DNA of 64,000 nt from B1 sp034439755 (GCA_034439755.1 JAWXAZ010000077.1:1-64000), one strand, 5' to 3'. Counted from the stretch's first letter, positions 25,063 to 35,803 are shown. Numbers and translations: made by a program. The notes: generated by a model not told the origin, from the letters alone.

Positions 25063-28000
25063 TTAATATTTAATGATTTTGGTTCGAACCAATTCTTTGC
25101 TATTACTTACTTCAACAAAATAGAAACCAGACTCAAGCAATGTGCCTCTAGAAGCCGGATTCCAATCGATGTTGTTATTAGATGTGCCATTGGTAAAGCT
25201 TGTAAAACGATCTACCAATTTTCCGGTAACATCATAAATACTTACTTCTAGTTTTGGATCAGACATACCGCTAATACTTAATGTAATGCCATGAGTAAAT
25301 GGATTAGGATAAGCAGTTAAGGATATTTTGCTTGTTGCACCTTTTACATAACCTTGGCAATTAAAATTATTGGTAGGAGCTAAAAACAAAGGCTGTTTTA
25401 TTGAACCAACCACTAGATCTTGTTTGAAGTTTGCAGTACCATCCAATTCAATGCTATTTCCGGTTTGTTCATCCAATAACCTAAAATTTAATTCTTCGGA
25501 ATAGTTAGCACCCATATTAAGGAAGTATAAACTTGAACCATTATCAAGCCTGCTAATTTTGGTTACACCACGAAGCTCGTTTCCTTTATAGGCAGCAACG
25601 CTAAACCTGCCCGAAGACAATGCTTCTTCACAAACACCTACTTGAATAACGGCATTCATATTAAATTCAAATTGACTTGGATTTAGCTTAAAGAAATTAC
25701 TCATATACTCATTATCTGGCAAGTTTGTTTTGCCAAACATTGCCGATTTTGGATACGCAAAAGTGGCGTTTGAACCCGATCTAAACATATAACCTTTATT
25801 AGGGATCATGGTGGTTAAACTACCCACCCAACCAATAATAGGATCGTAAACGGCAAACTGAGTTTGGCTCTTAATTAAATCACCAGAACTTGCACTTAAG
25901 CTAGAGAAAGCCTCTGTTGTACTTAAATTTCGTTGCGAAATATAACCTATCCAATTCCAACCCGAATCAAGATTGATAGGGCGCGTAGTTGGGTCTATCT
26001 CAACTCCAGATATTGCTAGGGTATCAAAGTTTACCGACTTCAAGCTATACATAGATTGAGGTTTTAAACCCCATTTGGTATTGCTTAAACTGCCAACCCA
26101 ACCGTTCAAATTAGAGTAATCTGCAAATTGAGTCTGGTTACGAATGATGTTGCCATTTGAACTATTTAAATCTTTAAATAAGGCATTAATATTATTTGAG
26201 TCCCTCATCAATAAATTAAATGAAAGCCAATTCCATCCGGTGTTTATTGGGATATACCTTGTTAACTTATCGCTGGCATTAAATACTTGAGGCGCAGAAA
26301 CGCTTCCTACTTGCGAATTGCTAATGAAATTAATATCAGGCGTTACATCCGAATGGATTTTGCCCTCGCCGGCATTCCAAATTTTAAACTGCAATGTTTC
26401 ACCAGAACTTACATTGCTATACACATTTAAAAATGCATAGTAGCGGTCAATTTGTGGAAAGTATTGCAGGGAAGCAATCCCTCTACAAACACCATTTACA
26501 AAAACAGAAATCTTATCATCTGGGTTTGTAGAAATTACATTGTTTATTCTTAATTGACCAATTATGCTCATAGAATTGCTATAAATCGCAGGGTTAACCA
26601 CCCAACTTGACGGCAAATCTGCATATACCTTCATTTTTACCAGTAAACCATCTGGGAACCCAAAGTCGGTTAACAATTGAATCTCATTTTCATAGCTTCC
26701 GATGTTAACATTAGGATCAATTGTAAATATAATGGTCTTATAGCTATTAGGCGTAATGGTGCCTGAAGCCGGATTTGCAGAAATCCAAGAAGGCAAATTT
26801 TGAAGATTAAATTGCTTAATTGCGCCACCAGAATTTACAATGTTGGTATTAAAAATAAGCGCCTCCCCTTTCTTTTTGGTAAAGTTAAAATCTTGGTCCT
26901 GCCATTTTACTTGATTCTTATCAACGTAGGCAATCCAAGTTTTAGGCGATTGCATTTTATTGCCATTTAAATCGAATATATCTTTAACAGTAATGTCTAA
27001 AGTTACGTTTTCTATTAGCGCAGGCAAAGTAGTTGGCGTTAAAATAATCTTATCCTGGTTGATTGAATAACTGAAATTAATTGCTTGAACAGGGCGCTGT
27101 AATTTAATCTTAGGCGACTCACTAGATAAACCGCTTCCGAGCGCTGTGGTGCCATTTACGCCTCGAGTTGGACTCTTAATATCCGACAAATTACCAGTTA
27201 AGATAGGGACACCCAAGTTGAGGGTATACAACTCAAATGGCAAATAGAAGATTAAGTCAGATTCTGTTCCAGAAAGTCTGTTTACCCTATCACGGTTTAT
27301 TTGTTCAACCTTACGTGCAGAATTCCAAATTCTAACCTCATCCATATAACCGTCAAACTTTCTGTCTACAACTTCGGCTGAGCCAGAAAGCTGATAGCCC
27401 CTACCGCCTAGCCAAATTTTACTGCCGCCAAATTGTTTAAAGTCACTTGGATAAACACTGTTCTGTTGGTTGCCATCCACGTATACAACCATGCTTGTGG
27501 CGCGCTGCATAACCAGAGCAAAGTGATGCCAATTTCCGTTGAAGTAATTGTTAGAAACAGCTTCAAAATTAAATCCTCTGTGCTTTACAAAAATCTTTCC
27601 ATTGACATCCTTTTCAATAGACCACTTTATAAATGGATTAGAATCTGTAGAATCTCCTCGTCCGTTCGAAAATAAGGCAACTGGTGCTGCTGTATTGTTT
27701 CCTTTGAACCAAAATTCAATGGTGAAATCCTTTTCTTCTGTAAAGGCTAAATCGGCGGCACCAATCTCAATTGGTTCATTCACCATTCTATACGATTTTC
27801 CTTTAGGATTAATTTCCCAAACAGCATTAAATATAGTAGCATGTCTTGCCCTAACATAATCATTCACCACGCTACCATCTGCTTCATCCATTCTCCAATT
27901 GGCTAAAATGCCAGCCTCTGTTCCTCTAAGAGTGAGGTTTATTGAACTTAAGATTTCAGATGAAGTCCTAACTTTTGACCATAGCCTAAAATCGCGAAGG

Positions 28001-31000
28001 TTTCCTTTATAGAATAAATTATTGGTTTTAGATAATTTACCAATAATGGTTTTACCTCCACCCAAGTATTTATTATAAATATTGGTGTTTCCAGTATTGC
28101 TTATTACACCATCAATAAACAATTCGCATAAATCTGAATTGGAGTTATAAGAAACAGTGAAATGATGAAAAGATAGCGTATCCACTGTAGCTAAATTACT
28201 TCTTACAAAATTATTTCCAATTCTAAAGTTAAACTTATTGTCATCATCAAATCCAATCGACATAAACTGAACATTATCTATACCTTGAGAAAATACCACT
28301 TGTTCGCCTAAGCCTTGGCGCTTAGCCCAAAACTCTAATGAGAATGTCTTGCTATTTAAGTTTAACCCAGTTGGAATTTCTAAATAATCGTTGTCGCCAT
28401 CAAAATAAAGACTTGCCGTATTTTGCAGAGCACTTCCATTTAATACGCCCCTAATATCAAAGTTTTGATAAGTTAAAGATGCATTATCTACTGGCTCATT
28501 AAACTGAATTTGAATTTCATCATTTGGAGATAAAATTCCATCTGCCGGACTTGGTGTTCCAAATGGACTAGGATTTACCCTATCCGATAAACCGGTGTAT
28601 ACATTTGATTCCTTTTTGGCATCTGCATAACCTGGTGCTGTACAAGTGCTTACTGCCCTAATGTCGTAAGGACCATCCACCAATTGCTTCATATTCCATT
28701 TGTACTCAATATAAGGCAGAATAGTTGGAATTATCTTATCGTCTGCACCAGCACTTACCTTTTTAAAGGTTTCTAAAATATTCCAAACGGCACTTGAAGA
28801 AGGCTTGTATTGGAAAGTTACATCTTTAAATCCTCCAAAATTGTAATCATACCCAGTAATAATTACGTTCATGGTATCCTGAAAACTATTGTTTAAGGTC
28901 CATTTGTCGCCAGGAGAATATATTACAGACGGCGTACAAGTTGGGATAAAATGAACCGTTACGTATGCAGAATCAACAATTTCATCGTTGCAAGGAGATT
29001 TAAACAAAATCAAGATGTTGTTATAATCATAATGCTCTACACCTCTAGTAATACGCAATGTTTTGAATACGCTGGTAGCATATGGAACCGTAAACTCTCT
29101 GTTAGGATCGAGACCGTCTATGGTTATAACTGCACCATTTGGATTAGATACTTCAACAATTTGAAGTTTATATGTTTGATCGTCCTCCGACTCACTCTCA
29201 TTTCCTAATTGAAGTGTAAAGGTAGCTGGCTGATCGGCTGGTACATTATACTTCACCGGTTGCGGTATGCTAATTTTGGGCACATGGCGTTGCGCAGTAC
29301 CGTTTGTGATTTTCACACTCTGTCCATCTTCAAATTTAGTGGTGGCACGAACTGAATCACCTGGCTTATAATAATGCGCCCACTCAATGCCTTCATAAGG
29401 ACAAGAAGTTTGACCACCAATCATTTTGAACATGTGCCCATTTCCAGTTCCTGGATCGAGTACACTCACAGAAATCAAGTCGCCATCATCGCCATCATTT
29501 AAAGTATAACTAATGGTTACAGATGAATCTGCCGAACTGCCATTATCATGAACCTTGGTTTCGCCTAAAGTTAAACTACCGTCAAAAATAAGTCCACTAC
29601 CTCCCGAAGTTGCATGGAAATTATATGCTTCATCGTGCGCTAAATATACCTCTTCATACGATGTTTCTTCCTTTGAACGTGTGGAAGTAAACTCCCTAGT
29701 AATTGATGCTTTTCCGATACTTAAATTAGAGCCAGAAGTCAGGTTTACACCTATGCCTAACTCAAAACCTAAGTATTTCTCACGCTCATTTCTGGCTAAA
29801 GCCTCTTTCCATAAACGAATTTGGCTGTTCATCATTCGAACCGAATCAATATCATATTGACGGTCTGGCTTAAAGGTATAACTTGGTCCTGTGCTATCAA
29901 TAGGTTCTTCTGTTAAAGCATTGTTATTGTTTCTACTAGTTAGCCAAACAGGATCATCATTATTTGCGCCATATTTTTTCTCGTAATTGGGGTCATCCGT
30001 ATCGGTAAAATTAATGCTATACCTATTTTGTCCATTCGATTTTTTACCTTGAGTAAGTATAAGATTTCTAACTTTCACTAAATTCGGAATTACAATGCCT
30101 TCTATTTCACCTGTGGTATAGGCAAAAATAGTTTGAATCTGATTTGGATTTACTGAAAGGCTTTGCTTAATACCAATTCTGTAACCATTATAACCAACAC
30201 CACCACACACAGAATTTGGCATGGCACAAACTGCATCTGAAACGAGCATCAAGTTGTTTGCAAGTCCAATGGTATAATTGGTTGAATGGCCAAAAAAGAT
30301 ATCTGCATTCGCACCCACTTGGTCTGAACTAGATCCTGTAGAAATACTAATGGCGGAACTCATACTTTCAACTAACTCCCCATTTGTTCCTGCGGTAGTT
30401 TCTTTTGTTACCCCAAATCCGCCACTTCCTGCTATCTCAGATTCTATTGCAAATAATGCAATTGCGGCCACACCTGTTTCCCATTTTGCACCAACTTGAA
30501 CAGTACCCATAAAGCTACCCCCTGTATTATTTAATGTTGAATACCGCTTAATGGAATTATATGAAGTGTTTTTAGCCCAAGTTGAACTACTTGCAGAACC
30601 TGGAGGATCCCTCAATATTAAGTCGACCTTCTCTGGACCTTTGGTTATAAAATTAGACCCTGTAGACCTGCCTCCAAAAACAATTCCCCTAAAAGGTGTG
30701 CTACCAGAATTAGGGAGCCAATTTACATTGCGATAACCTGTATTTCCTTGCGTAAAAAAGGTAGCCTGAATAGTGCGGGTAAAACTTAAAGTATCATTTG
30801 AAGGATTTCTAGACATCTCTGGGGATGCTGCCCTAAATGAATATACCGCCGATCCATTGGAAACTTGTGTAAACATGGTGTCTTGTTCTAAAGCGGCCAA
30901 GTCATTTATAACCTGTAAAACACCGTCTAAAGGAACTTTATATTTTACAACAGGTGACCTGTCATTATTTTGATATTCATCATACGCAAATACCCTAGCA

Positions 31001-34000
31001 GAATAATCCTTGTATTGCTTAAAAACTGGATAAACAAAAGGGTTTATTGGTGCAAGTGGTATGCTTGTTACAGAATCAATTGAAATGGCCAACTCACCAA
31101 TAAACGAGGTGTCTGTGGCAGTTCTATTAAACATGCGAGAAAAACTCAATTGAGGATTCGTATAATAAATAAAGTCCTTCCTTACATGGAATGATACAGA
31201 ATCAATTTTAGAAATTAAAGCGGTTCCACCTATATAAGTGGTGTCAAAAGCTTGCTGCAACTTAGTTGTATTGCTTAGGTCCAATACAGATTGGATACCA
31301 AAGCCAGCAACTGGGTTTGTTAATACCTTCATGGTATCAATGGTATATATCAAAGGCAATAGGTATGCAACATATTCTCCTGTTGTATCATTTGTGGTTA
31401 CCGAAACCCTGCTACATCCTCCACCCAATTGCGACTTAAAATGCAACCTAGTTTTACCAATATTGTTTACAGACAAGCCTAATCCTGGTTTCTTACTTGC
31501 CTCAATTGCGCCACCCACAGCTCTACCAACCACTTTAATTAAGGTGCTATCCTTAAATTGAATATCTGCTACAACTCCCTGAAAATCATAAGCCCCAGAT
31601 GAAGGAAATCTGCCTTTATTAAAGATGTGGCCCTCTTTCAATACAGTAATTACGTGATTGCCAACTGGTACTTGAATGTTAAAGGCTCCTAGGTTATTAC
31701 TACTTGCAGCCACACCATTCTTAACAACCAATTCACCATCAATTTTAAAATTGGCACCCTCCATTGGGCATGAAGAATTATTATAAAATACAGTTCCAGA
31801 TACTTCAAAAGACGATTGATCGATAAAATCTTGCTGACTAATTACAATTGAACCTTCTCCTATAAATACAGTTCTGTTAACAGGCGAAAACAAATGCGTT
31901 TCAAAAGACGGAGTAACGGTGAAAACTTGTCCGCTCGAGGTAAAACCAATATTGGTTACCACATAACTACCCGTTTCATCTGTGTAACTTGCAAACGCAA
32001 GTTGAGAAGTGCTAGGTGTAAAAGAGCTAAAACTTGCGCCAGTCATAGTTCCATGATTCTCATTATAGGCATTTCCATTCTTTGAATAATCAAAGAAACC
32101 ATTATAGCCCAAAACATTCTCATCAAACATATAATAGGCTAATAGTCCCAAATCGTTTGGGTTAACTTTTCTTCCATAATCTGCAACAACATCTTCTTTG
32201 GTTTTATATGCATTATAAAACCTAATTTCATCTAGGTTACCATTAAATGAATTACCCATAAATATATTTGAGTTATTCAATGGGAGCAGCGTAAAGCCAG
32301 TTAACGAAATGCCCGCGGCCTTAATTCCATTTAGATAAATATAAAGAGAATCTGATCGCAAACTCGTTGTAACCTGATTAAAATTATTGGCCAAATAGGT
32401 GGATGTACTCGTTGCTGTTCTTGTAGTAGAGCCGTTGTTAGCAATAACCTGAATGGTATTATTAACCAAACTAACCTTATAAGATTTTGAGCCCGATCTA
32501 ATATCAAGCATGGTTTGAGTGCCAGATAACAATGGCGTTTTGAACCAATTTTCAGTAGTAATACCACTCGTAAAACTAAGTGTAGTAGAAGTTGGAACCG
32601 TTAATTGTCCGGCTCCTGAAAACAAAATAGAGGCACCTAAATTAATTGAAGAAGATGGTGCTACCATTACCTTGGCATTGCGCAACGCAAATCCGCCTTG
32701 GTAGGTAATTCTACCACTTACAATTCCAGAAGCGCTTCTAAAACCAACATCTTCGGTGATATTTGAATAACGTACTGTTCCGGCACAAGAAAGTACACCT
32801 ACAATAGTATATTTATACAATACACCAGATGCTACACTATAATCAACAAAAGTTCCTTCGCCAATTGCCGCAGTTCCAATAATCGTAGAATCGCTTGTAC
32901 TTCCAAAAATCTTTCTAAAAATTCTATATTGGTTAATTACATCCACATTTACGGTAGACCATTCCAACTGAATCATGTTAGGGAAATATCCCTTTGAACA
33001 CTTTAATTTATTGCTAGTGCCATTGAATGAATTAGCTAACTCTGGAAACATTCTATTAGTGGAGGCTATGGAAGCAGGCACACCACCTGGTTGACAATTG
33101 TTTCTTGCCCTAATATTGTACGTGTAGTTAACACACTTTGAAGCATCATAGTCTACATAAACTGTATCATTAGTAGGCACATTAAATAGTGTACTAGACC
33201 CCCCGCCTTGTAAACTTCTTTCAATAATAAAAGCATTTTCATCCGAAGAATTGTCGTTCCAACGAACCACAATTCCAGTGTTTGAGCCATTTACACTCGT
33301 TCTCACATTAGAAGGTGCGTTGGGCGTAGTTGGCGACATACCCGGGTAACTATTTGTTGAAAAGGTCTCTCCACAAATTCCAACTGTGCTAATTTTATAA
33401 TAATAATTGGTATTTCTTGATGGTGCAGTTCTTTGAAATGTTCTATCTCCCCCATCTATGGTTCCAACTAAGGTTCCTGCGCCAGTTGAGGTGGTAGATT
33501 CATATACTTTAAAGTTCAAAGGATTTGCCAAATAATAACTCCAAGACACATTAATTGAACCTCCACAATCGTTGTCACTTACCGTTATAGCAGCGGGCGC
33601 ACTCAATCCAAGCTTCTTAGATCCATTGGCCGAATTAGAAAAAATACTTTGGATAGAGCCTCCTGATGTTGGGCTATGAACCGCCTTAATCTTATATGAG
33701 TTTACTTCGTTTCCAACATTTGTATCATCATAATCAGTAAGATTGCCAGCCACAGTGGTATATAGTGAATTATTCCTAAAAACCTGATAGTTGTATGAAC
33801 AAGGAAAGCTTCCTGGTAATTGCCAAGACAAGGCCACTTTACCGCAATGTACTTGATCTGATGCTTCAACAGGGCTTGGCGGAGAAAGAATTGGATAAGT
33901 TACAATGGAGCTGCTACTTGAGGTGGTATGAGCCCAAGTTGCAAAACCCGCAGTGCCACTACTAGCAAGGGTTATGATATTGTTTGCATAAGCATCTGCT

Positions 34001-34422
34001 GGCACGTTCCAATAAAAATCAAAATAATGAAGACTCCCCTCATTGGTTTTATAACCATTTGATAAGGTTGCTCCTGAAAGTGCTGTATAAGAATAGTTTC
34101 TTGAACTTCCAACCCAATTGTCTGACCATCCATTAGAATAACTCAGGTTATTATACAACTGCATAATCGAAACAAAGTTTCCAGAAGAATTTTTATAATA
34201 AAGTACAATAGATGAGGCTCCCCAATTACCCACGTCTTGATACAAAACTTTAATTTTTACCTTGCCAATGCAATTTTGATAAACACCTGTTATGTGCGAT
34301 GATGGCACATAATATGTACCTTGCGCATAGGTGGCTATGGGCGTAAATGCTTGTAAAATCAGGCTAAGGCAAAGAAGATAAAAGACTTTAAATGAGAAAG
34401 TCGTTGGTAATTTTAGTGCCAT
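25063..34422 (-). CDS. Giant LamG/fibronectin surface protein, T9SS type A
   Basis: A 3119-residue exported protein with a 34-residue signal peptide. Residues about 185-560 are fibronectin-like repeats (PSNVRTSVNGSNTGIVVRW). Three LamG/concanavalin-like domains begin near 597, 2005 and 2220 (LYFDGDNDYLEIPTGL; FTIEFWFKGN). A repeat-poor stretch, about 800-1950, is unassigned. Near 2520 a BACON-like domain (LPSWISANPASGTI) is followed by a domain shared with the neighbouring adhesin (WVVNPAIYSNSM, FVNGVCRGIA). Two TGWNWLSFN/SGWNWIGYI repeats follow. The last 85 residues (YPNPFTHGI, SGFYFVEVS) form the type A sorting domain. It is transcribed apart from the adhesin operon, whose start is 79 bases away. 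Confidence 0.88.
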   Translation of the reverse strand: MALKLPTTFSFKVFYLLCLSLILQAFTPIATYAQGTYYVPSSHITGVYQNCIGKVKIKVLYQDVGNWGASSIVLYYKNSSGNFVSIMQLYNNLSYSNGWSDNWVGSSRNYSYTALSGATLSNGYKTNEGSLHYFDFYWNVPADAYANNIITLASSGTAGFATWAHTTSSSSSIVTYPILSPPSPVEASDQVHCGKVALSWQLPGSFPCSYNYQVFRNNSLYTTVAGNLTDYDDTNVGNEVNSYKIKAVHSPTSGGSIQSIFSNSANGSKKLGLSAPAAITVSDNDCGGSINVSWSYYLANPLNFKVYESTTSTGAGTLVGTIDGGDRTFQRTAPSRNTNYYYKISTVGICGETFSTNSYPGMSPTTPNAPSNVRTSVNGSNTGIVVRWNDNSSDENAFIIERSLQGGGSSTLFNVPTNDTVYVDYDASKCVNYTYNIRARNNCQPGGVPASIASTNRMFPELANSFNGTSNKLKCSKGYFPNMIQLEWSTVNVDVINQYRIFRKIFGSTSDSTIIGTAAIGEGTFVDYSVASGVLYKYTIVGVLSCAGTVRYSNITEDVGFRSASGIVSGRITYQGGFALRNAKVMVAPSSSINLGASILFSGAGQLTVPTSTTLSFTSGITTENWFKTPLLSGTQTMLDIRSGSKSYKVSLVNNTIQVIANNGSTTRTATSTSTYLANNFNQVTTSLRSDSLYIYLNGIKAAGISLTGFTLLPLNNSNIFMGNSFNGNLDEIRFYNAYKTKEDVVADYGRKVNPNDLGLLAYYMFDENVLGYNGFFDYSKNGNAYNENHGTMTGASFSSFTPSTSQLAFASYTDETGSYVVTNIGFTSSGQVFTVTPSFETHLFSPVNRTVFIGEGSIVISQQDFIDQSSFEVSGTVFYNNSSCPMEGANFKIDGELVVKNGVAASSNNLGAFNIQVPVGNHVITVLKEGHIFNKGRFPSSGAYDFQGVVADIQFKDSTLIKVVGRAVGGAIEASKKPGLGLSVNNIGKTRLHFKSQLGGGCSRVSVTTNDTTGEYVAYLLPLIYTIDTMKVLTNPVAGFGIQSVLDLSNTTKLQQAFDTTYIGGTALISKIDSVSFHVRKDFIYYTNPQLSFSRMFNRTATDTSFIGELAISIDSVTSIPLAPINPFVYPVFKQYKDYSARVFAYDEYQNNDRSPVVKYKVPLDGVLQVINDLAALEQDTMFTQVSNGSAVYSFRAASPEMSRNPSNDTLSFTRTIQATFFTQGNTGYRNVNWLPNSGSTPFRGIVFGGRSTGSNFITKGPEKVDLILRDPPGSASSSTWAKNTSYNSIKRYSTLNNTGGSFMGTVQVGAKWETGVAAIALFAIESEIAGSGGFGVTKETTAGTNGELVESMSSAISISTGSSSDQVGANADIFFGHSTNYTIGLANNLMLVSDAVCAMPNSVCGGVGYNGYRIGIKQSLSVNPNQIQTIFAYTTGEIEGIVIPNLVKVRNLILTQGKKSNGQNRYSINFTDTDDPNYEKKYGANNDDPVWLTSRNNNNALTEEPIDSTGPSYTFKPDRQYDIDSVRMMNSQIRLWKEALARNEREKYLGFELGIGVNLTSGSNLSIGKASITREFTSTRSKEETSYEEVYLAHDEAYNFHATSGGSGLIFDGSLTLGETKVHDNGSSADSSVTISYTLNDGDDGDLISVSVLDPGTGNGHMFKMIGGQTSCPYEGIEWAHYYKPGDSVRATTKFEDGQSVKITNGTAQRHVPKISIPQPVKYNVPADQPATFTLQLGNESESEDDQTYKLQIVEVSNPNGAVITIDGLDPNREFTVPYATSVFKTLRITRGVEHYDYNNILILFKSPCNDEIVDSAYVTVHFIPTCTPSVIYSPGDKWTLNNSFQDTMNVIITGYDYNFGGFKDVTFQYKPSSSAVWNILETFKKVSAGADDKIIPTILPYIEYKWNMKQLVDGPYDIRAVSTCTAPGYADAKKESNVYTGLSDRVNPSPFGTPSPADGILSPNDEIQIQFNEPVDNASLTYQNFDIRGVLNGSALQNTASLYFDGDNDYLEIPTGLNLNSKTFSLEFWAKRQGLGEQVVFSQGIDNVQFMSIGFDDDNKFNFRIGNNFVRSNLATVDTLSFHHFTVSYNSNSDLCELFIDGVISNTGNTNIYNKYLGGGKTIIGKLSKTNNLFYKGNLRDFRLWSKVRTSSEILSSINLTLRGTEAGILANWRMDEADGSVVNDYVRARHATIFNAVWEINPKGKSYRMVNEPIEIGAADLAFTEEKDFTIEFWFKGNNTAAPVALFSNGRGDSTDSNPFIKWSIEKDVNGKIFVKHRGFNFEAVSNNYFNGNWHHFALVMQRATSMVVYVDGNQQNSVYPSDFKQFGGSKIWLGGRGYQLSGSAEVVDRKFDGYMDEVRIWNSARKVEQINRDRVNRLSGTESDLIFYLPFELYTLNLGVPILTGNLSDIKSPTRGVNGTTALGSGLSSESPKIKLQRPVQAINFSYSINQDKIILTPTTLPALIENVTLDITVKDIFDLNGNKMQSPKTWIAYVDKNQVKWQDQDFNFTKKKGEALIFNTNIVNSGGAIKQFNLQNLPSWISANPASGTITPNSYKTIIFTIDPNVNIGSYENEIQLLTDFGFPDGLLVKMKVYADLPSSWVVNPAIYSNSMSIIGQLRINNVISTNPDDKISVFVNGVCRGIASLQYFPQIDRYYAFLNVYSNVSSGETLQFKIWNAGEGKIHSDVTPDINFISNSQVGSVSAPQVFNASDKLTRYIPINTGWNWLSFNLLMRDSNNINALFKDLNSSNGNIIRNQTQFADYSNLNGWVGSLSNTKWGLKPQSMYSLKSVNFDTLAISGVEIDPTTRPINLDSGWNWIGYISQRNLSTTEAFSSLSASSGDLIKSQTQFAVYDPIIGWVGSLTTMIPNKGYMFRSGSNATFAYPKSAMFGKTNLPDNEYMSNFFKLNPSQFEFNMNAVIQVGVCEEALSSGRFSVAAYKGNELRGVTKISRLDNGSSLYFLNMGANYSEELNFRLLDEQTGNSIELDGTANFKQDLVVGSIKQPLFLAPTNNFNCQGYVKGATSKISLTAYPNPFTHGITLSISGMSDPKLEVSIYDVTGKLVDRFTSFTNGTSNNNIDWNPASRGTLLESGFYFVEVSNSKELVRTKIIKY
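25079..25092. repeat. Palindrome TTGGTTCGAACCAA, copy 1
   Basis: A perfect 14-base palindrome, equal to two head-to-head TTGGTTC cores, at the end of the giant gene where it encodes Leu-Val-Arg-Thr. The second copy is at 55385-55398 in an unrelated frame. Confidence 0.7.
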
Positions 34423-34563
34423 AAATATGTAAATTTAAAGGCAATCTATGTAAATTACCTCTGAAAGCCAATAAAAAACATTTTAAAATAAAAAAACTGC
34501 TATAAAAATGATTTTATTCTTTTATAAATATTTTAAAAATCATAGTAATTTTCATTGTTAATA

Positions 34564-34571
34564 TATATTTG
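34564..34571 (+). promoter_or_regulatory. Possible -7 box before the ACP gene
   Basis: TATATTTG fits TAnnTTTG and ends only four bases before the ATG at 34576. A start there would give a leaderless message. No good -33 element is seen, so this is a weak call. Confidence 0.3.
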
Positions 34572-34575
34572 TATC

Positions 34576-34839
34576 ATGTCTATTCCAGTTTCTACATTAT
34601 TTAGTTTCGATGAATTCCTGCTTTTGGTTTCGAGTGAATTGTTGTTAGCAGACAATAAAGTAAGCACTAACACCGTATTTAGGAAACTATTAGGATGGAG
34701 TTCCCTCAATGCTTTATTACTCATTTCAAAGTTGAATGAGCTTTTTGGCATATTTATATCGTCGGCAGATTTAGCAGAGATTACCACTCTTGGAGAATTT
34801 TATGATTTAATTTCAAAAAGAGTAAATGGCACTAAGTAA
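34576..34839 (+). CDS. Acyl carrier protein-like protein
   Basis: An 87-residue acidic protein. LGWSSLNALLLI (39-50) aligns with the LG.DSL...EL motif of acyl carrier proteins, with Ser43 as the likely phosphopantetheine site. The usual Asp before it is Ser42, which is rare but seen in divergent carrier proteins. I chose the ATG at 34576, since the longer frame from 34555 adds only a few residues. It overlaps the KAS III gene by 14 bases, so it probably supplies or accepts the acyl group made or moved by that enzyme. Confidence 0.75.
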   Translation: MSIPVSTLFSFDEFLLLVSSELLLADNKVSTNTVFRKLLGWSSLNALLLISKLNELFGIFISSADLAEITTLGEFYDLISKRVNGTK

Positions 34840-35803
34840 ATTAGCCGGATTTGAGCTGTCTGGGTCAGTAATTGTGCATCCAGCTAATACTCAAGACAAC
34901 AGCAATCTTGAGGAATTTTCGGAAACAGAAAAAGAGCAACTCATTCATCATACGGGCATAAAGTTTCGCAAAATTGTTGAGGCAAATACCCAGATTATAG
35001 ATTATTTCGAGCATGGCATTAACCACCTACTAGACCAATTGAAGTGGGATGTCTCCGAGATCGACGTGCTAATTTGTGTTACACAAAATATTCAAACATC
35101 CATTCCTTCCCTTTCTTGCAAATTACATGGAGAACTCAATTTTTCACAAAATACCCTATGCTTTGATATAAATTCGGGTTGCAGTGGCTTTGTTTATGGA
35201 GTACATAATGCCATGAGCATCCTGCAAAGTTTGATGAAACAACATGCAAAAGCCATTCTTTGTTGCGGCGATTTTTCTTCCCAGCTTATAAACCAAAACG
35301 ACAAAAGCACCATACCCGTTTTCTCAGATGCCATAAGCGTTACAGGCTTAACAAGCAACCAGAACGAATTAGCGTCTTTCTTCAATTTAGAAACAGATGG
35401 AAGTGGTAGAAAGGCAATTTATGTTGAAAACCAATTTATGCACCTCAATGGCATCGATGTTTTTAACTATTCCCTAAAGCTTGTTCCAAATCATTTAAAG
35501 GCCTTGCTAAACTTTGCCGAAATAGAAAATTTAGCGCAAGAAGTTTTTGTTTTTCATCAGGCCAATAAACTCATCAACGACGCGTTAGTTAAACGACTCT
35601 CACTTAATCCAGAAAAGGTTCCAAGCACCTTATACGAATATGGCAATACAGCATCGGCCAGTATCCCCTTAAGTTTAGGTATTTTTTCTCGGTCTGAACC
35701 AATCTCCAAAGTGGTGTTGTGTGGCTTTGGTGTGGGATTTTCTTTGGCAAGTGCCGTGGTTCATTTATCGCCTAATTTCTCCTTTAGCATCGTAGAATTA
35801 TGA
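34826..35803 (+). CDS. Beta-ketoacyl-ACP synthase III-like enzyme
   Basis: A 325-residue thiolase-fold enzyme. The active-site cysteine is Cys119 in DINSGCSGFVYG, with His244 (VFHQANK) and Asn274 (YGNTASASI) completing the Cys-His-Asn triad of FabH-type enzymes. It condenses or transfers an acyl unit onto or from an acyl carrier protein, here the one encoded just upstream. It overlaps the glycosyltransferase gene by four bases. Placement beside sugar enzymes rather than fatty-acid genes suggests acylation of a sugar or lipid carrier. Compared with ordinary FabH, the N-terminal region is divergent, and the substrate is unknown. Confidence 0.85.
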   Translation: MALSKLAGFELSGSVIVHPANTQDNSNLEEFSETEKEQLIHHTGIKFRKIVEANTQIIDYFEHGINHLLDQLKWDVSEIDVLICVTQNIQTSIPSLSCKLHGELNFSQNTLCFDINSGCSGFVYGVHNAMSILQSLMKQHAKAILCCGDFSSQLINQNDKSTIPVFSDAISVTGLTSNQNELASFFNLETDGSGRKAIYVENQFMHLNGIDVFNYSLKLVPNHLKALLNFAEIENLAQEVFVFHQANKLINDALVKRLSLNPEKVPSTLYEYGNTASASIPLSLGIFSRSEPISKVVLCGFGVGFSLASAVVHLSPNFSFSIVEL

